This document shows positions 7,259 to 14,474 of a stretch of 20,880 bases of DNA, one piece after another. The notes below the pieces were generated by a model. The model saw only the letters and a program-made list of their open reading frames with translations. It was not told the DNA's origin and did no database searches. The DNA comes from a virus. The stretch's first letter is position 1; each line of letters starts with the position of its first letter. The stretch is from positions 1 to 20,880 of IMG/VR virus record IMGVR_UViG_3300002140_000154, one strand, 5' to 3'. Made by a program: the position numbers and the translations under genes.

Positions 7259-8510
7259 TTATGTGCCTCTCTACACTACGTTTAACATCTTCCATTTCTG
7301 GCAATACTTTAAAAGTATCTTCATTGCGTAACTTATCTAACTGATTAGTTAATTCTAAGAATTTTTTTGCAGCTTTTAAATTAAAAGGTTTCTTTAGTTC
7401 AGATAAAATGTGTACAAACGTCGGTGCAATATCTGTGTTGTACTTTTCGTTATATTCTATAATAAATGCATTTAACTTTGCAGATATTTGTTCTCTATAT
7501 TCATCAGATAAAATGCTTACATGATAATGCACAGGGTGTTCTAATAAATTAATAAAGAAGTTATTATACTTAATACCTTTTATTTTTGGATTAGGACCTT
7601 TGATTACTCCTAAAGAAATTAAATGATTGATAATTTCGGGCAATCGATGCACATTCCAAGCACCTATAGTAAGACCAGGTCGTAATATAATATTTTCATA
7701 CTTTGTAAGTTCTATTAAATTTTCTTCAACCTTAGACCATACTGTTCCTGATCTTATTAATTCTGCTCTTTCGCCTATCTCGTCAATACTTGGCCACACT
7801 TCTAATTTTCCAAACTTCCATTTACTCCAGTAATCAAGAATATGTTTCTTACCGTAAGACAAAACAGATGCATTAGTGTTGTAACTTAACTTAACATCAA
7901 ATCTTTCTTTTTCGACTAACATGTCTAAAATTTGCCAATGCTCGGGCATCAATAAAGGTTCGCCGCCTGCAAAATATATACGCTTTACAACATCAATTTG
8001 GTCTTTGAGGAAATCAAAATTAGTTTGATCATCAACTGATCCGATGCTCCATACTTTTTCTTGATCTGTGTAACCTAGTTTTTTAGCATCAGGTACCCAA
8101 GCACTGCTATACCGAGGGCCGCAGCTACGACATTTAAAATTACACAAGTTACTAAATCTAAAATCCCAATATTTTAAATCCATTTCAGTACACGTACCAT
8201 CTTCTAATGTTATTTCTGGAATTTTTTCTAATACTTCTGGAAAATCTCTGTTATTAAAAAATCTTCCACTTTCAGGCGTAACTTTTTCTTTATTAAAACA
8301 CTTGTCACATATCTTTGGTTCAACACCATTAAGCATCTCTTTTCGAAGAGCTTTCATGTTGTCACTATTCCAAATTTCTTGAATACTTTCTGTATTAAGA
8401 TCTCCTGCAAAATAGTTGTGCGAAGAAGTTAAGCAACACGGAACAACTTTGCCATTTGGTTCAAAATTTAAATGCATCCAAGGTATTGTACATAGTGTAT
8501 CTTTTTTCAT
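7251..8510 (-). CDS. Radical SAM protein with N-terminal twitch domain
   Basis: 419 aa, ATG start at 8510, ATGA overlap with the upstream glycosyltransferase-like gene. The radical SAM motif is C123-x3-C127-x2-C130 (SNLCNFKCRSCGPRYSS) with a canonical GGEP at 182-185 (IYFAGGEPLL). The N-terminal auxiliary cluster set is C7 (LCTIPWMHL), C25-C26 (VPCC) and C68-x2-C71 (ICDKC). The layout matches the 1969-560 protein, including IPWMH/LPWVH, CC, CxxC and AGGE, so the two are diverged paralogues within one operon. In this family the N-terminal cysteines probably bind an additional Fe-S cluster near the substrate. Its placement between two glycosyltransferase-like paralogues suggests the substrate may be a sugar or a glycosylated product, but a peptide target is equally open. 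Confidence 0.92.
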   Translation of the reverse strand: MKKDTLCTIPWMHLNFEPNGKVVPCCLTSSHNYFAGDLNTESIQEIWNSDNMKALRKEMLNGVEPKICDKCFNKEKVTPESGRFFNNRDFPEVLEKIPEITLEDGTCTEMDLKYWDFRFSNLCNFKCRSCGPRYSSAWVPDAKKLGYTDQEKVWSIGSVDDQTNFDFLKDQIDVVKRIYFAGGEPLLMPEHWQILDMLVEKERFDVKLSYNTNASVLSYGKKHILDYWSKWKFGKLEVWPSIDEIGERAELIRSGTVWSKVEENLIELTKYENIILRPGLTIGAWNVHRLPEIINHLISLGVIKGPNPKIKGIKYNNFFINLLEHPVHYHVSILSDEYREQISAKLNAFIIEYNEKYNTDIAPTFVHILSELKKPFNLKAAKKFLELTNQLDKLRNEDTFKVLPEMEDVKRSVERHINV

Positions 8511-9421
8511 TCTTTTTCCATAAACTTGTTTGACATGCGCATAGGATTTTGGTAAATTGTTTTAAAGAATTTACTTTGTTGCGCATTTAACGGCACTTCA
8601 GCAATAGGAATATCCAGTTGATCAATTAATTTAATACCATATTCTTCTATTTCATACTCAACATCTTCAATTGACTCAAAAGAAACTTTCCATAAATCAT
8701 TTAGATATTCAAAATCGCGAACATTAACAAAGTCCCAGTCTGTACACATTGTCATGTATAATCCAGCTCTTGATCCAAGTATAGCCCAGTTACCGTTTTC
8801 TGCATCTGCTCCTACCATGAGCCAAATATAAAGTCTGTGTAGATTCTTCCAATGCAGTTTTACAAATTCTTCTTTAGTAACACGCAAGCCGCGGTCCAGT
8901 GCCATCTTGACACCTTCACGGAAACCTGCTCGCCATGCTTGTTGTGCAGTAGAGTTGTTATGCACATCGCAGTATGTGCCTTCCATTTGTATATACTTTG
9001 TATCCCAACAAAAATCAACTTGGGCATGTTGATTATTCGGATCAGCATTCTCATGTGTTTTCATTTTGAGTACATATTCTTTAGGCCAACATTTTAATCC
9101 ACCGTTGCCGTAGATCAATCCATTGATAACATTTTTTCCAGCCCAACTAATTACACTACTGCTTAAATCAGCATGCTCATCAAAATCAATTTCTTGATTT
9201 AAAAACTCTTCCTTAATACGATTGTCACCGTCAACAGTAATAAATCGATCTGTTTCACTTAGTCTAGCACATGCTTTGTGCGCTGCATCACTACCTTCTA
9301 CGCCGTGTACCCGTTTTGCCCACGGCACTTTAGTAAGTAAGTCTGCGTAGTTTTTTTCTGCGTTTGGTTCATCGTAACTAAGGTAGATGATATCGCAGTC
9401 GATTGGTTTAAATTTTGCCAT
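8507..9421 (-). CDS. Glycosyltransferase-like protein with DxD motif (longer paralogue)
   Basis: 304 aa, ATG start at 9421, sharing one base with the TAA of the upstream gene (TAATG). The motifs in order are IIYLSYDEPNAEKNY (11-25), VPWAKRVHGVEG (32-43), AAHKA, then DGD (D64, D66) in RFITVDGDNRIKEEF and YGNGGLKCWPKEY. It is a paralogue of the 7258-6584 protein with about 80 extra C-terminal residues rich in acidic side chains (ESIEDVEYEIEEYGIKL). The DxD and the N-terminal alpha/beta strand fit a GT-A glycosyltransferase. Nothing in the sequence identifies donor or acceptor. The last codons overlap the ATG of the radical SAM gene. Confidence 0.65.
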   Translation of the reverse strand: MAKFKPIDCDIIYLSYDEPNAEKNYADLLTKVPWAKRVHGVEGSDAAHKACARLSETDRFITVDGDNRIKEEFLNQEIDFDEHADLSSSVISWAGKNVINGLIYGNGGLKCWPKEYVLKMKTHENADPNNQHAQVDFCWDTKYIQMEGTYCDVHNNSTAQQAWRAGFREGVKMALDRGLRVTKEEFVKLHWKNLHRLYIWLMVGADAENGNWAILGSRAGLYMTMCTDWDFVNVRDFEYLNDLWKVSFESIEDVEYEIEEYGIKLIDQLDIPIAEVPLNAQQSKFFKTIYQNPMRMSNKFMEKE

Positions 9422-10086
9422 TAAATAACCTCGTGTACATAGTTGTCAAAGTATTTTGCTGTATATATACTTACGTCATCTACACTACTTTCTGTTTCAT
9501 ATTTGAACGGTATACTTGTAATATCGTCAGACAATAAATCTCCTACTGTGCATTCTAAACTTCTATAAAATATATTTGGATCGTGCTTTGATGTAACACT
9601 AAAATTTAATGTCTCATCATAGCCGTGAGTATTTTTAATTAAGAAGTTCTTAGTATGCGGGTTAATTAAAATATTCCATTGTTTTTTAACAATATCTTGT
9701 TGCACAACAATATCATTATCGTCAATAGCAGAATTCTTGTTAGTGCTAACAACAGGCAGTTGGTGACACAGAACAGAATTTGTAATAGGTAACTGATAAC
9801 ATGTATTAGATGCAGTATATTGGATTCCAGTAAAGGTAACAGGCTTTAGACGTATTTGTTTTAAACTAACATCATAAAATATAACAAACTCGTCTATACG
9901 CTTTTCTCCTGTAAGAATAGGATTTACTTCTTTATTTGGGATTGCAACAATTTCAAAATTCTCATCAGGTGTATTTGTTGAGCTAATCTTATGTATTTTG
10001 CCAGAGTCTTTATCGTAGTATACATATGAATTAGTACTAATTACACCAACTTGCAAATTTTTAATTAAATCGTGTAGATTAGACAT
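9421..10086 (-). CDS. Uncharacterised beta-rich protein
   Basis: 221 aa, not recognised. The ATG at 10086-10084 overlaps the upstream stop by 8 nt, matching the coupling style of this block. Residues 15-100 read like alternating short beta strands (VGVISTNSYVYYDKDSGKIHKI, DEFVIFYDVSLKQIRLKPVTF). The middle part has a QQDIVKKQWNILINPHTKNF stretch. There are no Cys-rich motifs, no DxD, no signal peptide and no membrane segment. A small beta-structured accessory or virion protein is possible. Its position between two glycosyltransferase-like pairs gives no firm role. Confidence 0.6.
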   Translation of the reverse strand: MSNLHDLIKNLQVGVISTNSYVYYDKDSGKIHKISSTNTPDENFEIVAIPNKEVNPILTGEKRIDEFVIFYDVSLKQIRLKPVTFTGIQYTASNTCYQLPITNSVLCHQLPVVSTNKNSAIDDNDIVVQQDIVKKQWNILINPHTKNFLIKNTHGYDETLNFSVTSKHDPNIFYRSLECTVGDLLSDDITSIPFKYETESSVDDVSIYTAKYFDNYVHEVI

Positions 10087-10921
10087 TTAACAAACTCCTA
10101 TATATTTCTACAACAGGAGTCTTTGTCAAAAAGTCGTTTTCAGTATAATGTAAAATTCCTGTTTGTGCATAATTTCCAATTTTTAAACTTCCGTCTTTTG
10201 AAATATAAACTCCAATTTGATCTTGCCAATTAATGTAAACTTCGTGCCAGTCTTGACAATGCGGTTTCATATGAGTAAAACTAGGGTACGTAACCACTGT
10301 GTTTGTAATTTTAGATTCGCAATCTAATATACGTGTAACAATTGCTGCGCACACATCAATGCTCATATGTTTAGGTCGATGCGTTGCTTCTAGATGTTGT
10401 TCATAAAACGGTTTCCAGTTTTTTACTACTATATCTAACAAGTTATAAAACTTATGTGCAAAATCGCACTTCTTAAAATAATGTAATCCGCTGAATAAAT
10501 TTGGTAAATTATTATCAATAAACGTTCTTCTATAGTAACTAGTATTAGCAGGCGTGCCTCTATAAGTTAAAACCTTACTTGTAAAAAATAGTTCGTATTT
10601 TGATAAGAAATCCCACCAAGTGTCAATGTTTTGTAACACTAACATATCAGTATCCATTATAATTGTTTCTCTATATGGAGTAGCATAATACAACTTCCAT
10701 CTATTTTCAATTTTCCAATCTGATGAGGCTGCAGAATCACCCCACGGAATAGGAATAATCTGATCAAACAAATGACAATATTCGTCCGGCACTATATCAT
10801 TAGTAACTATACTAATAGGAACGGTGTTGTGCAGCTTCAAACTCATTGCCAATAAACACGCCTGTTCTACATAATTGTCAGTTGTGTTATTTTGTGCAAG
10901 AACTACAATTCCTTTAGTCAT
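10079..10921 (-). CDS. GT8-like glycosyltransferase candidate
   Basis: 280 aa from the ATG at 10921-10919. A longer frame begins at a TTG (10939), but AGGAG ends 7 nt before the ATG, and MTKG here matches MSKG at the start of the upstream paralogue, so the ATG is the better start. GT-A features are an N-terminal GIVVLAQNN strand, a helix with YVEQACLLAMSLKL, a VPISIVTND strand and DTD (D90, D92) in ETIIMDTDMLVLQNID. These are the usual marks of GT8/glycogenin-type enzymes, with a lone His-containing strand (GILHYTEND) near the C-terminus. It overlaps the upstream paralogue by 8 nt. The acceptor is unknown. Confidence 0.65.
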   Translation of the reverse strand: MTKGIVVLAQNNTTDNYVEQACLLAMSLKLHNTVPISIVTNDIVPDEYCHLFDQIIPIPWGDSAASSDWKIENRWKLYYATPYRETIIMDTDMLVLQNIDTWWDFLSKYELFFTSKVLTYRGTPANTSYYRRTFIDNNLPNLFSGLHYFKKCDFAHKFYNLLDIVVKNWKPFYEQHLEATHRPKHMSIDVCAAIVTRILDCESKITNTVVTYPSFTHMKPHCQDWHEVYINWQDQIGVYISKDGSLKIGNYAQTGILHYTENDFLTKTPVVEIYRSLLNV

Positions 10922-11765
10922 TTGCAAACTCCTGATCAATTATTCTATTGAGACTAGATTTATTCATAACATGAATAGTTTGTCCTGACGTCTTTAGTGC
11001 AGTATATTCGCCTAAGTATTCTTTCTTTTCTACTAAAAACATCATTTCGTCGTCATTAAGCTGCCATAATACATCTTTATCAGTGGTATACATCATACTA
11101 CCTGGCAATTGCTGTGCAAAATCTCCAGGTACAAACCCATTCATTATATGAATTGCAATACTAAAAGCATAGTCGTTTCTAAATAAACTAGAAGTTATTT
11201 GGTAAACTCGTCTATAATGATTCCATTCTTGTTCTATATGCGCAACAAGGTCAAAGAATATTTTATTAGTTTCTGTTTTTCTAAAAAATACAACAGTAGC
11301 CCAATAAAAATCAACCCCAGTGTTGCTTACTTTATCAAATTCTCTTTTGTCGCGCACGTTTGCAACGTCACTAGATTTCTTATATAACATAAAGTCAAAT
11401 GTTGAGTCAAAAGTTGACTTTAATAACTCGTTTGAAATAATATAATCGGTATCTAATAACAGTGTTTCGTCGTACGGAGAAAGATCATAAACACTTGCAC
11501 GGTTGTTATTTTTAAAACTAGCTGTTTGTTTAGATAAAGTACCGTCAAAATAATAACGTAAATTACTATCTTGCGTATTTTCTAGCCTAATGACTCTATC
11601 AAAATCTGCTACACCAAAAGTTGATTCTAAATAATCAACACTGTCAGTAGCAATAGTTACAGGAACGTCTAAATATTTTTTTATTCGCCTTGCAAGAAAT
11701 ACTGCCTGTTTTACATAGTCAATATGGCCGTTATTTCGTGCAATTAAAAATGCACCTTTACTCAT
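10914..11765 (-). CDS. GT8-like glycosyltransferase candidate (tandem paralogue)
   Basis: 283 aa from the ATG at 11765-11763, which overlaps the upstream stop by 8 nt; a TTG two codons earlier (11771) is possible but less likely. It has the same layout as its downstream neighbour: MSKGAFLIARNN, then YVKQAVFLARRI, VPVTIATDS and DTD (D105, D107) in ETLLLDTDYII. A late IHVMNKS strand matches the His-containing strand of the other copy. The two genes therefore look like an old tandem duplication that has diverged strongly. DxD and the nucleotide-sugar fold features point to a glycosyltransferase, but there is no direct evidence for activity or acceptor. Confidence 0.6.
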   Translation of the reverse strand: MSKGAFLIARNNGHIDYVKQAVFLARRIKKYLDVPVTIATDSVDYLESTFGVADFDRVIRLENTQDSNLRYYFDGTLSKQTASFKNNNRASVYDLSPYDETLLLDTDYIISNELLKSTFDSTFDFMLYKKSSDVANVRDKREFDKVSNTGVDFYWATVVFFRKTETNKIFFDLVAHIEQEWNHYRRVYQITSSLFRNDYAFSIAIHIMNGFVPGDFAQQLPGSMMYTTDKDVLWQLNDDEMMFLVEKKEYLGEYTALKTSGQTIHVMNKSSLNRIIDQEFAND

Positions 11766-12108
11766 AATCAACTAATTTCTCTACGCTACGGTTTGCTTTT
11801 AATTTTGAATATTCTGCATGATATCTATTAGATGCCAGCATGTATACACTTACAATTTCATCGTAAAATTCTGACAAATTTTCAATAAAACACGGAATAC
11901 TATTGTCATCAGTTATAACAATATCGTCTTGATCAGCAGTTATCATTAAGTTTACAAATGTAATTAATTCTCGTGTAACACTAAACTGAGACCCGTTGTA
12001 AAAATAAATTAGTTCTTCTTGATATTTTTCTGCTATCAATCTTTTTTGATTATTAAGTGTTAGCATGTAGTTAGAAAAGTTCAATGCTTTTTCTAATCGT
12101 TCATCCAT
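11758..12108 (-). CDS. Small conserved-looking phage protein, first gene of the modification operon
   Basis: 116 aa, ATG at 12108-12106 with AGGAG (12116-12120) 7 nt upstream. The protein is mainly helical and acidic (begins MDERLEKALNFSNYMLTLNN). A TRELITFVNLMITADQDDIVITDDNSIPCFI middle part and a C-terminal helical stretch (NRYHAEYSKLKANRSVEKLVDYE) follow. I have an impression of similar small proteins in marine T4-like phages but cannot name one. It has no catalytic motif, signal peptide or membrane segment. It stands directly behind a sigma70-type promoter and heads the chain of overlapping enzyme genes. Confidence 0.75.
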   Translation of the reverse strand: MDERLEKALNFSNYMLTLNNQKRLIAEKYQEELIYFYNGSQFSVTRELITFVNLMITADQDDIVITDDNSIPCFIENLSEFYDEIVSVYMLASNRYHAEYSKLKANRSVEKLVDYE

Positions 12109-12115
12109 AGTTAAA

Positions 12116-12120
12116 CTCCT
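12116..12120 (-). promoter_or_regulatory. Shine-Dalgarno AGGAG for the 12108 gene
   Basis: AGGAG on the minus strand lies 7 nt before the ATG at 12108. The same motif with the same spacing sets the start of the gene at 10921 (AGGAG at 10929-10933). Confidence 0.75.
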
Positions 12121-12134
12121 AGTTTATTATTACT

Positions 12135-12163
12135 AGTATATATTGAAACTAACAATTTGTCAA
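12135..12163 (-). promoter_or_regulatory. Sigma70-type promoter at the head of the modification operon
   Basis: On the minus strand a perfect -35 TTGACA (12158-12163) is followed after exactly 17 bp by TATACT (12135-12140, five of six matches to TATAAT). Transcription would begin about 12128, some 20 nt before the first ATG at 12108. This is a textbook host-type promoter, as expected for early genes of T4-like phages, and it contrasts with the late-type boxes in the structural region. It sits just after the stop of the 745-aa structural gene. Confidence 0.75.
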
Positions 12164-12174
12164 GAAGAGAATGG

Positions 12175-14412
12175 TTATGGATTTACTTGAACACTATCGC
12201 TTGCTGATCCGCCGGCGGTTGATATACTAGCACTCCATGTACCAACTATACCCAATGTACTTGATATACTACCAGAAGGTTCGCTGAAAGGAATAGTTCC
12301 GCCATCTGGCCCTGTAATAACTACACTTGTTGATGATGCTCCATTAGCATTCCAAGATATAGTATATACGGTACTATTAATAGTTCCAGAGCTCGGTGTA
12401 AAGCTAATACTAGGTGCCGGTATTACAGGAGGAGGCGGAGGAGGAGAACTTACGGTTACTGATGCAGATGCGCTTCCGCCACTAGTATCAATTGTTGCAC
12501 TCCATGTACCGACTATACCCAATGTGCTTGATGTAGACCCGCTAGGATCAGTAGTATTATATGTCGGTCCTTCAGGAGAATTTAGTGTAACTGTCCTTGC
12601 TCCTGCATCAGCATCATCCCATGATAGTGTATAAGTTGTATCATTGATATATCCAGAGCTCGGAGTAAAGCTAATACTCGGTTCTGCCGGCCTTGCAGTT
12701 CCTGACCAACTTCTATCAAACCGCTGGCCGTCACCTTCAGCTTTTAAAAAGGCAAATCCGCCAGTGCCTGTGCCAACAGTTAATGGTTCTATGCCAAGGA
12801 TAACCGAACGACTCTGGCCGGCGCTCATTGAGAAAGTAGTTGATGCTCCTGGACTACTTACTCCGTCTACGTATACATTCCACTGACTAGGTCTACTTAT
12901 TTCTTGAACTGTGATCGATCCGCTTCCACTGCTGCAAGTTACTGTATATGCATAGCTAACAGTGCCTTGAGATATCGGTATATTAAAGTTCATGTCAGAA
13001 GCAGGACTGACTGAGAAAGTAAATTCTGTAGGAGTTGGACCCGGAGGCGGACTCGGATCTGGGGGAGGAGGTGACGCTGCCGGTGTTGTGCTAGTATCAC
13101 CAATAGCAACAATGCCGCTAGTTGCTAGTATTGTTCCAGAAACTGAGCCCGACCGTAAGCTAATTGAAAAACTTTCAACTCCTTCTGTTGTCAAGTCATT
13201 GCTAAGTGTTCGTGCAATTGTACCGGTGTTGTTATTAATAGTAACTGTACCAGATGTTACTCCATCGGTAAAATCTGTGCCAGTTGGCTGGCCGCCGGAT
13301 ACTGCATTTGTTGACCAATATACCGTTGTAGAGTTTGAAACATTAGTGGTTGTAATTGTAAATGCTGAACTTGCACCTTCGTTAACGTTTGCAGGTCCGC
13401 TAATATTATAACTCGGTGTAAGAACACCTGATAATGTTCTTATGGTTGCTCCTACTGGCGGAGAATCAATAATAACTGCATCATGCACTGTTCCGTTAAT
13501 AGATATTTGACTGCTAGGAGTTGCTGTTGATATAATACTATTAAATGTACCAAATACTGCTTCATCAATACCAAAAGTAAGATCATTAGGAAGTCCGTCT
13601 GTAAACTCTACTTTAAATTTTATAGCAGATGTACCATCTAATGTTGTTTCATTAGTAGCATATATATTATAACTATTGCGAGAATAGGCTGCGCCGCCGG
13701 TTGTAGAATAAACTAATTGATATGTCGAATTAAGATCATAATTGCCTATACTAGATCCAGAGCCAATTCCTACATTATTAACTGTTGATTCTGCTTTGAA
13801 ACTAGTTGTTCCCATGATGCTTAAAATTGATTGCCAATCTACTGTTTTAGCTTGACTTCCTGTATAATCAACTGACGCACTAAATCGAATTTCACCGCCA
13901 GCGTTAAAAAAATGTCTCCTAGCAACAACAGACGGAAATGTTACAGTAAAAATATGACTAAGTGTTCCGTTCCATGTACCTGCGCTTGCAGGACGAGTGC
14001 TGCTTGCTGCTGGTAAACTAGCTATAGTTAAGTTAGCAGGAGCAACAGTTAATCTATCAGTAGCAATACTAGTTGCTAAAGATTCTAATCCTAAAATATA
14101 TGCTTCTTCAATTTTATCAGCAGTTGCAGTATTAACCTCGTAATCGCCGATTACAAATTCATCAATTGCAACCGATGCGCCAACTTGATGTGAACGTGTC
14201 CTAATTAAATCAATATATAAATCTTCGTAATCTTGTGCAGATATTTTATCTGCATCTGCTACAGTCGGTGCTGTTCGTGTACCAACTACACTGCTTGTGC
14301 TAAAAGGTTGGCCGTAGCCATAAGTAGCACTAATATCAGCAGAAGTACCAAGTACTAAATTTACTTGATTACGAAGTGTATTATATCTACTTGCTAGTAT
14401 TGTTGTTGGCAT
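12175..14412 (-). CDS. Large tail-fibre-like virion protein with Calx-beta and Ig-like extension
   Basis: 745 aa, ATG at 14412. Residues 1-300 are paralogous to the 15398-14475 protein: ASRYNTLRNQVNLVLGT, GYGQPF, RTRSHQVGA, GTWNGTLSH, ARRHFFNAGGEIRFSAS and SIGNYDLNSTY align with similar words there. A C-terminal extension follows. It has a Calx-beta-like domain (about 340-440, NVNEGASSAFTI to TTEGVESFSISL), a Pro-rich linker (448-461), and an Ig/BACON-like region (about 462-575). It ends with two tandem 89-residue Ig-like repeats (from 578 and 667, each opening PSISFTPSSG) separated by a second poly-Pro linker. Such domains decorate phage surfaces and can bind glycans weakly. A late-type promoter lies 25 nt upstream. 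No catalytic motif was seen. Confidence 0.8.
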   Translation of the reverse strand: MPTTILASRYNTLRNQVNLVLGTSADISATYGYGQPFSTSSVVGTRTAPTVADADKISAQDYEDLYIDLIRTRSHQVGASVAIDEFVIGDYEVNTATADKIEEAYILGLESLATSIATDRLTVAPANLTIASLPAASSTRPASAGTWNGTLSHIFTVTFPSVVARRHFFNAGGEIRFSASVDYTGSQAKTVDWQSILSIMGTTSFKAESTVNNVGIGSGSSIGNYDLNSTYQLVYSTTGGAAYSRNSYNIYATNETTLDGTSAIKFKVEFTDGLPNDLTFGIDEAVFGTFNSIISTATPSSQISINGTVHDAVIIDSPPVGATIRTLSGVLTPSYNISGPANVNEGASSAFTITTTNVSNSTTVYWSTNAVSGGQPTGTDFTDGVTSGTVTINNNTGTIARTLSNDLTTEGVESFSISLRSGSVSGTILATSGIVAIGDTSTTPAASPPPPDPSPPPGPTPTEFTFSVSPASDMNFNIPISQGTVSYAYTVTCSSGSGSITVQEISRPSQWNVYVDGVSSPGASTTFSMSAGQSRSVILGIEPLTVGTGTGGFAFLKAEGDGQRFDRSWSGTARPAEPSISFTPSSGYINDTTYTLSWDDADAGARTVTLNSPEGPTYNTTDPSGSTSSTLGIVGTWSATIDTSGGSASASVTVSSPPPPPPVIPAPSISFTPSSGTINSTVYTISWNANGASSTSVVITGPDGGTIPFSEPSGSISSTLGIVGTWSASISTAGGSASDSVQVNP
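12178..12711 (-). repeat. 267-bp in-frame tandem duplication (two Ig-like repeats)
   Basis: Copies at about 12445-12711 and 12178-12444 have a period of 267 bp (89 codons). Matching blocks include 12231-12265 against 12498-12532 (35 bases, two mismatches) and 12386-12410 against 12653-12677 (25 bases, one mismatch). The rest of the copies is more diverged. Confidence 0.85.
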
Positions 14413-14436
14413 TCATCATCTCTTTTATTATCAAAG

Positions 14437-14444
14437 TATTTATT
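14437..14444 (-). promoter_or_regulatory. T4-like late promoter box AATAAATA
   Basis: The minus strand reads AATAAATA, one base from T4 TATAAATA and a fit to the NATAAATA form reported for marine T4-like phages. It lies in the 62-bp gap between two structural genes and ends 25 nt before the ATG at 14412, a fitting place for a late promoter. Confidence 0.6.
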
Positions 14445-14474
14445 TAAAAATATTCTATATACAAAAGAGTCTGA

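Noticed and set aside
10922-10939. TTG start six codons upstream for the glycosyltransferase-like gene
   Set aside because: The ATG at 10921 has AGGAG at optimal distance and aligns with the paralogue start; the extra codons are made from the Shine-Dalgarno region itself.
11766-11771. TTG start two codons upstream for the second glycosyltransferase-like gene
   Set aside because: The paralogue comparison favours the ATG at 11765 (MSKG against MTKG), though the Shine-Dalgarno does not decide.
12121-12139. CTAGT/ACTAG hairpin near the ribosome site of the 12108 gene
   Set aside because: A 5-bp stem with an 8-nt AT loop is too weak to claim as a terminator or thermosensor.
12992-13411. Plus-strand open frames such as 12992-13411 and 19722-20177
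   Set aside because: They run antisense to well-supported virion genes, have low-complexity composition from the opposite strand, and show no ribosome site or recognisable motif.
14420-14469. Inverted repeat CTCTTTT/AAAAGAG as terminator or ribosome-site hairpin
   Set aside because: The arms are 7 bp, AT-rich, and 36 nt apart, with no T run; chance is likely in this base composition.
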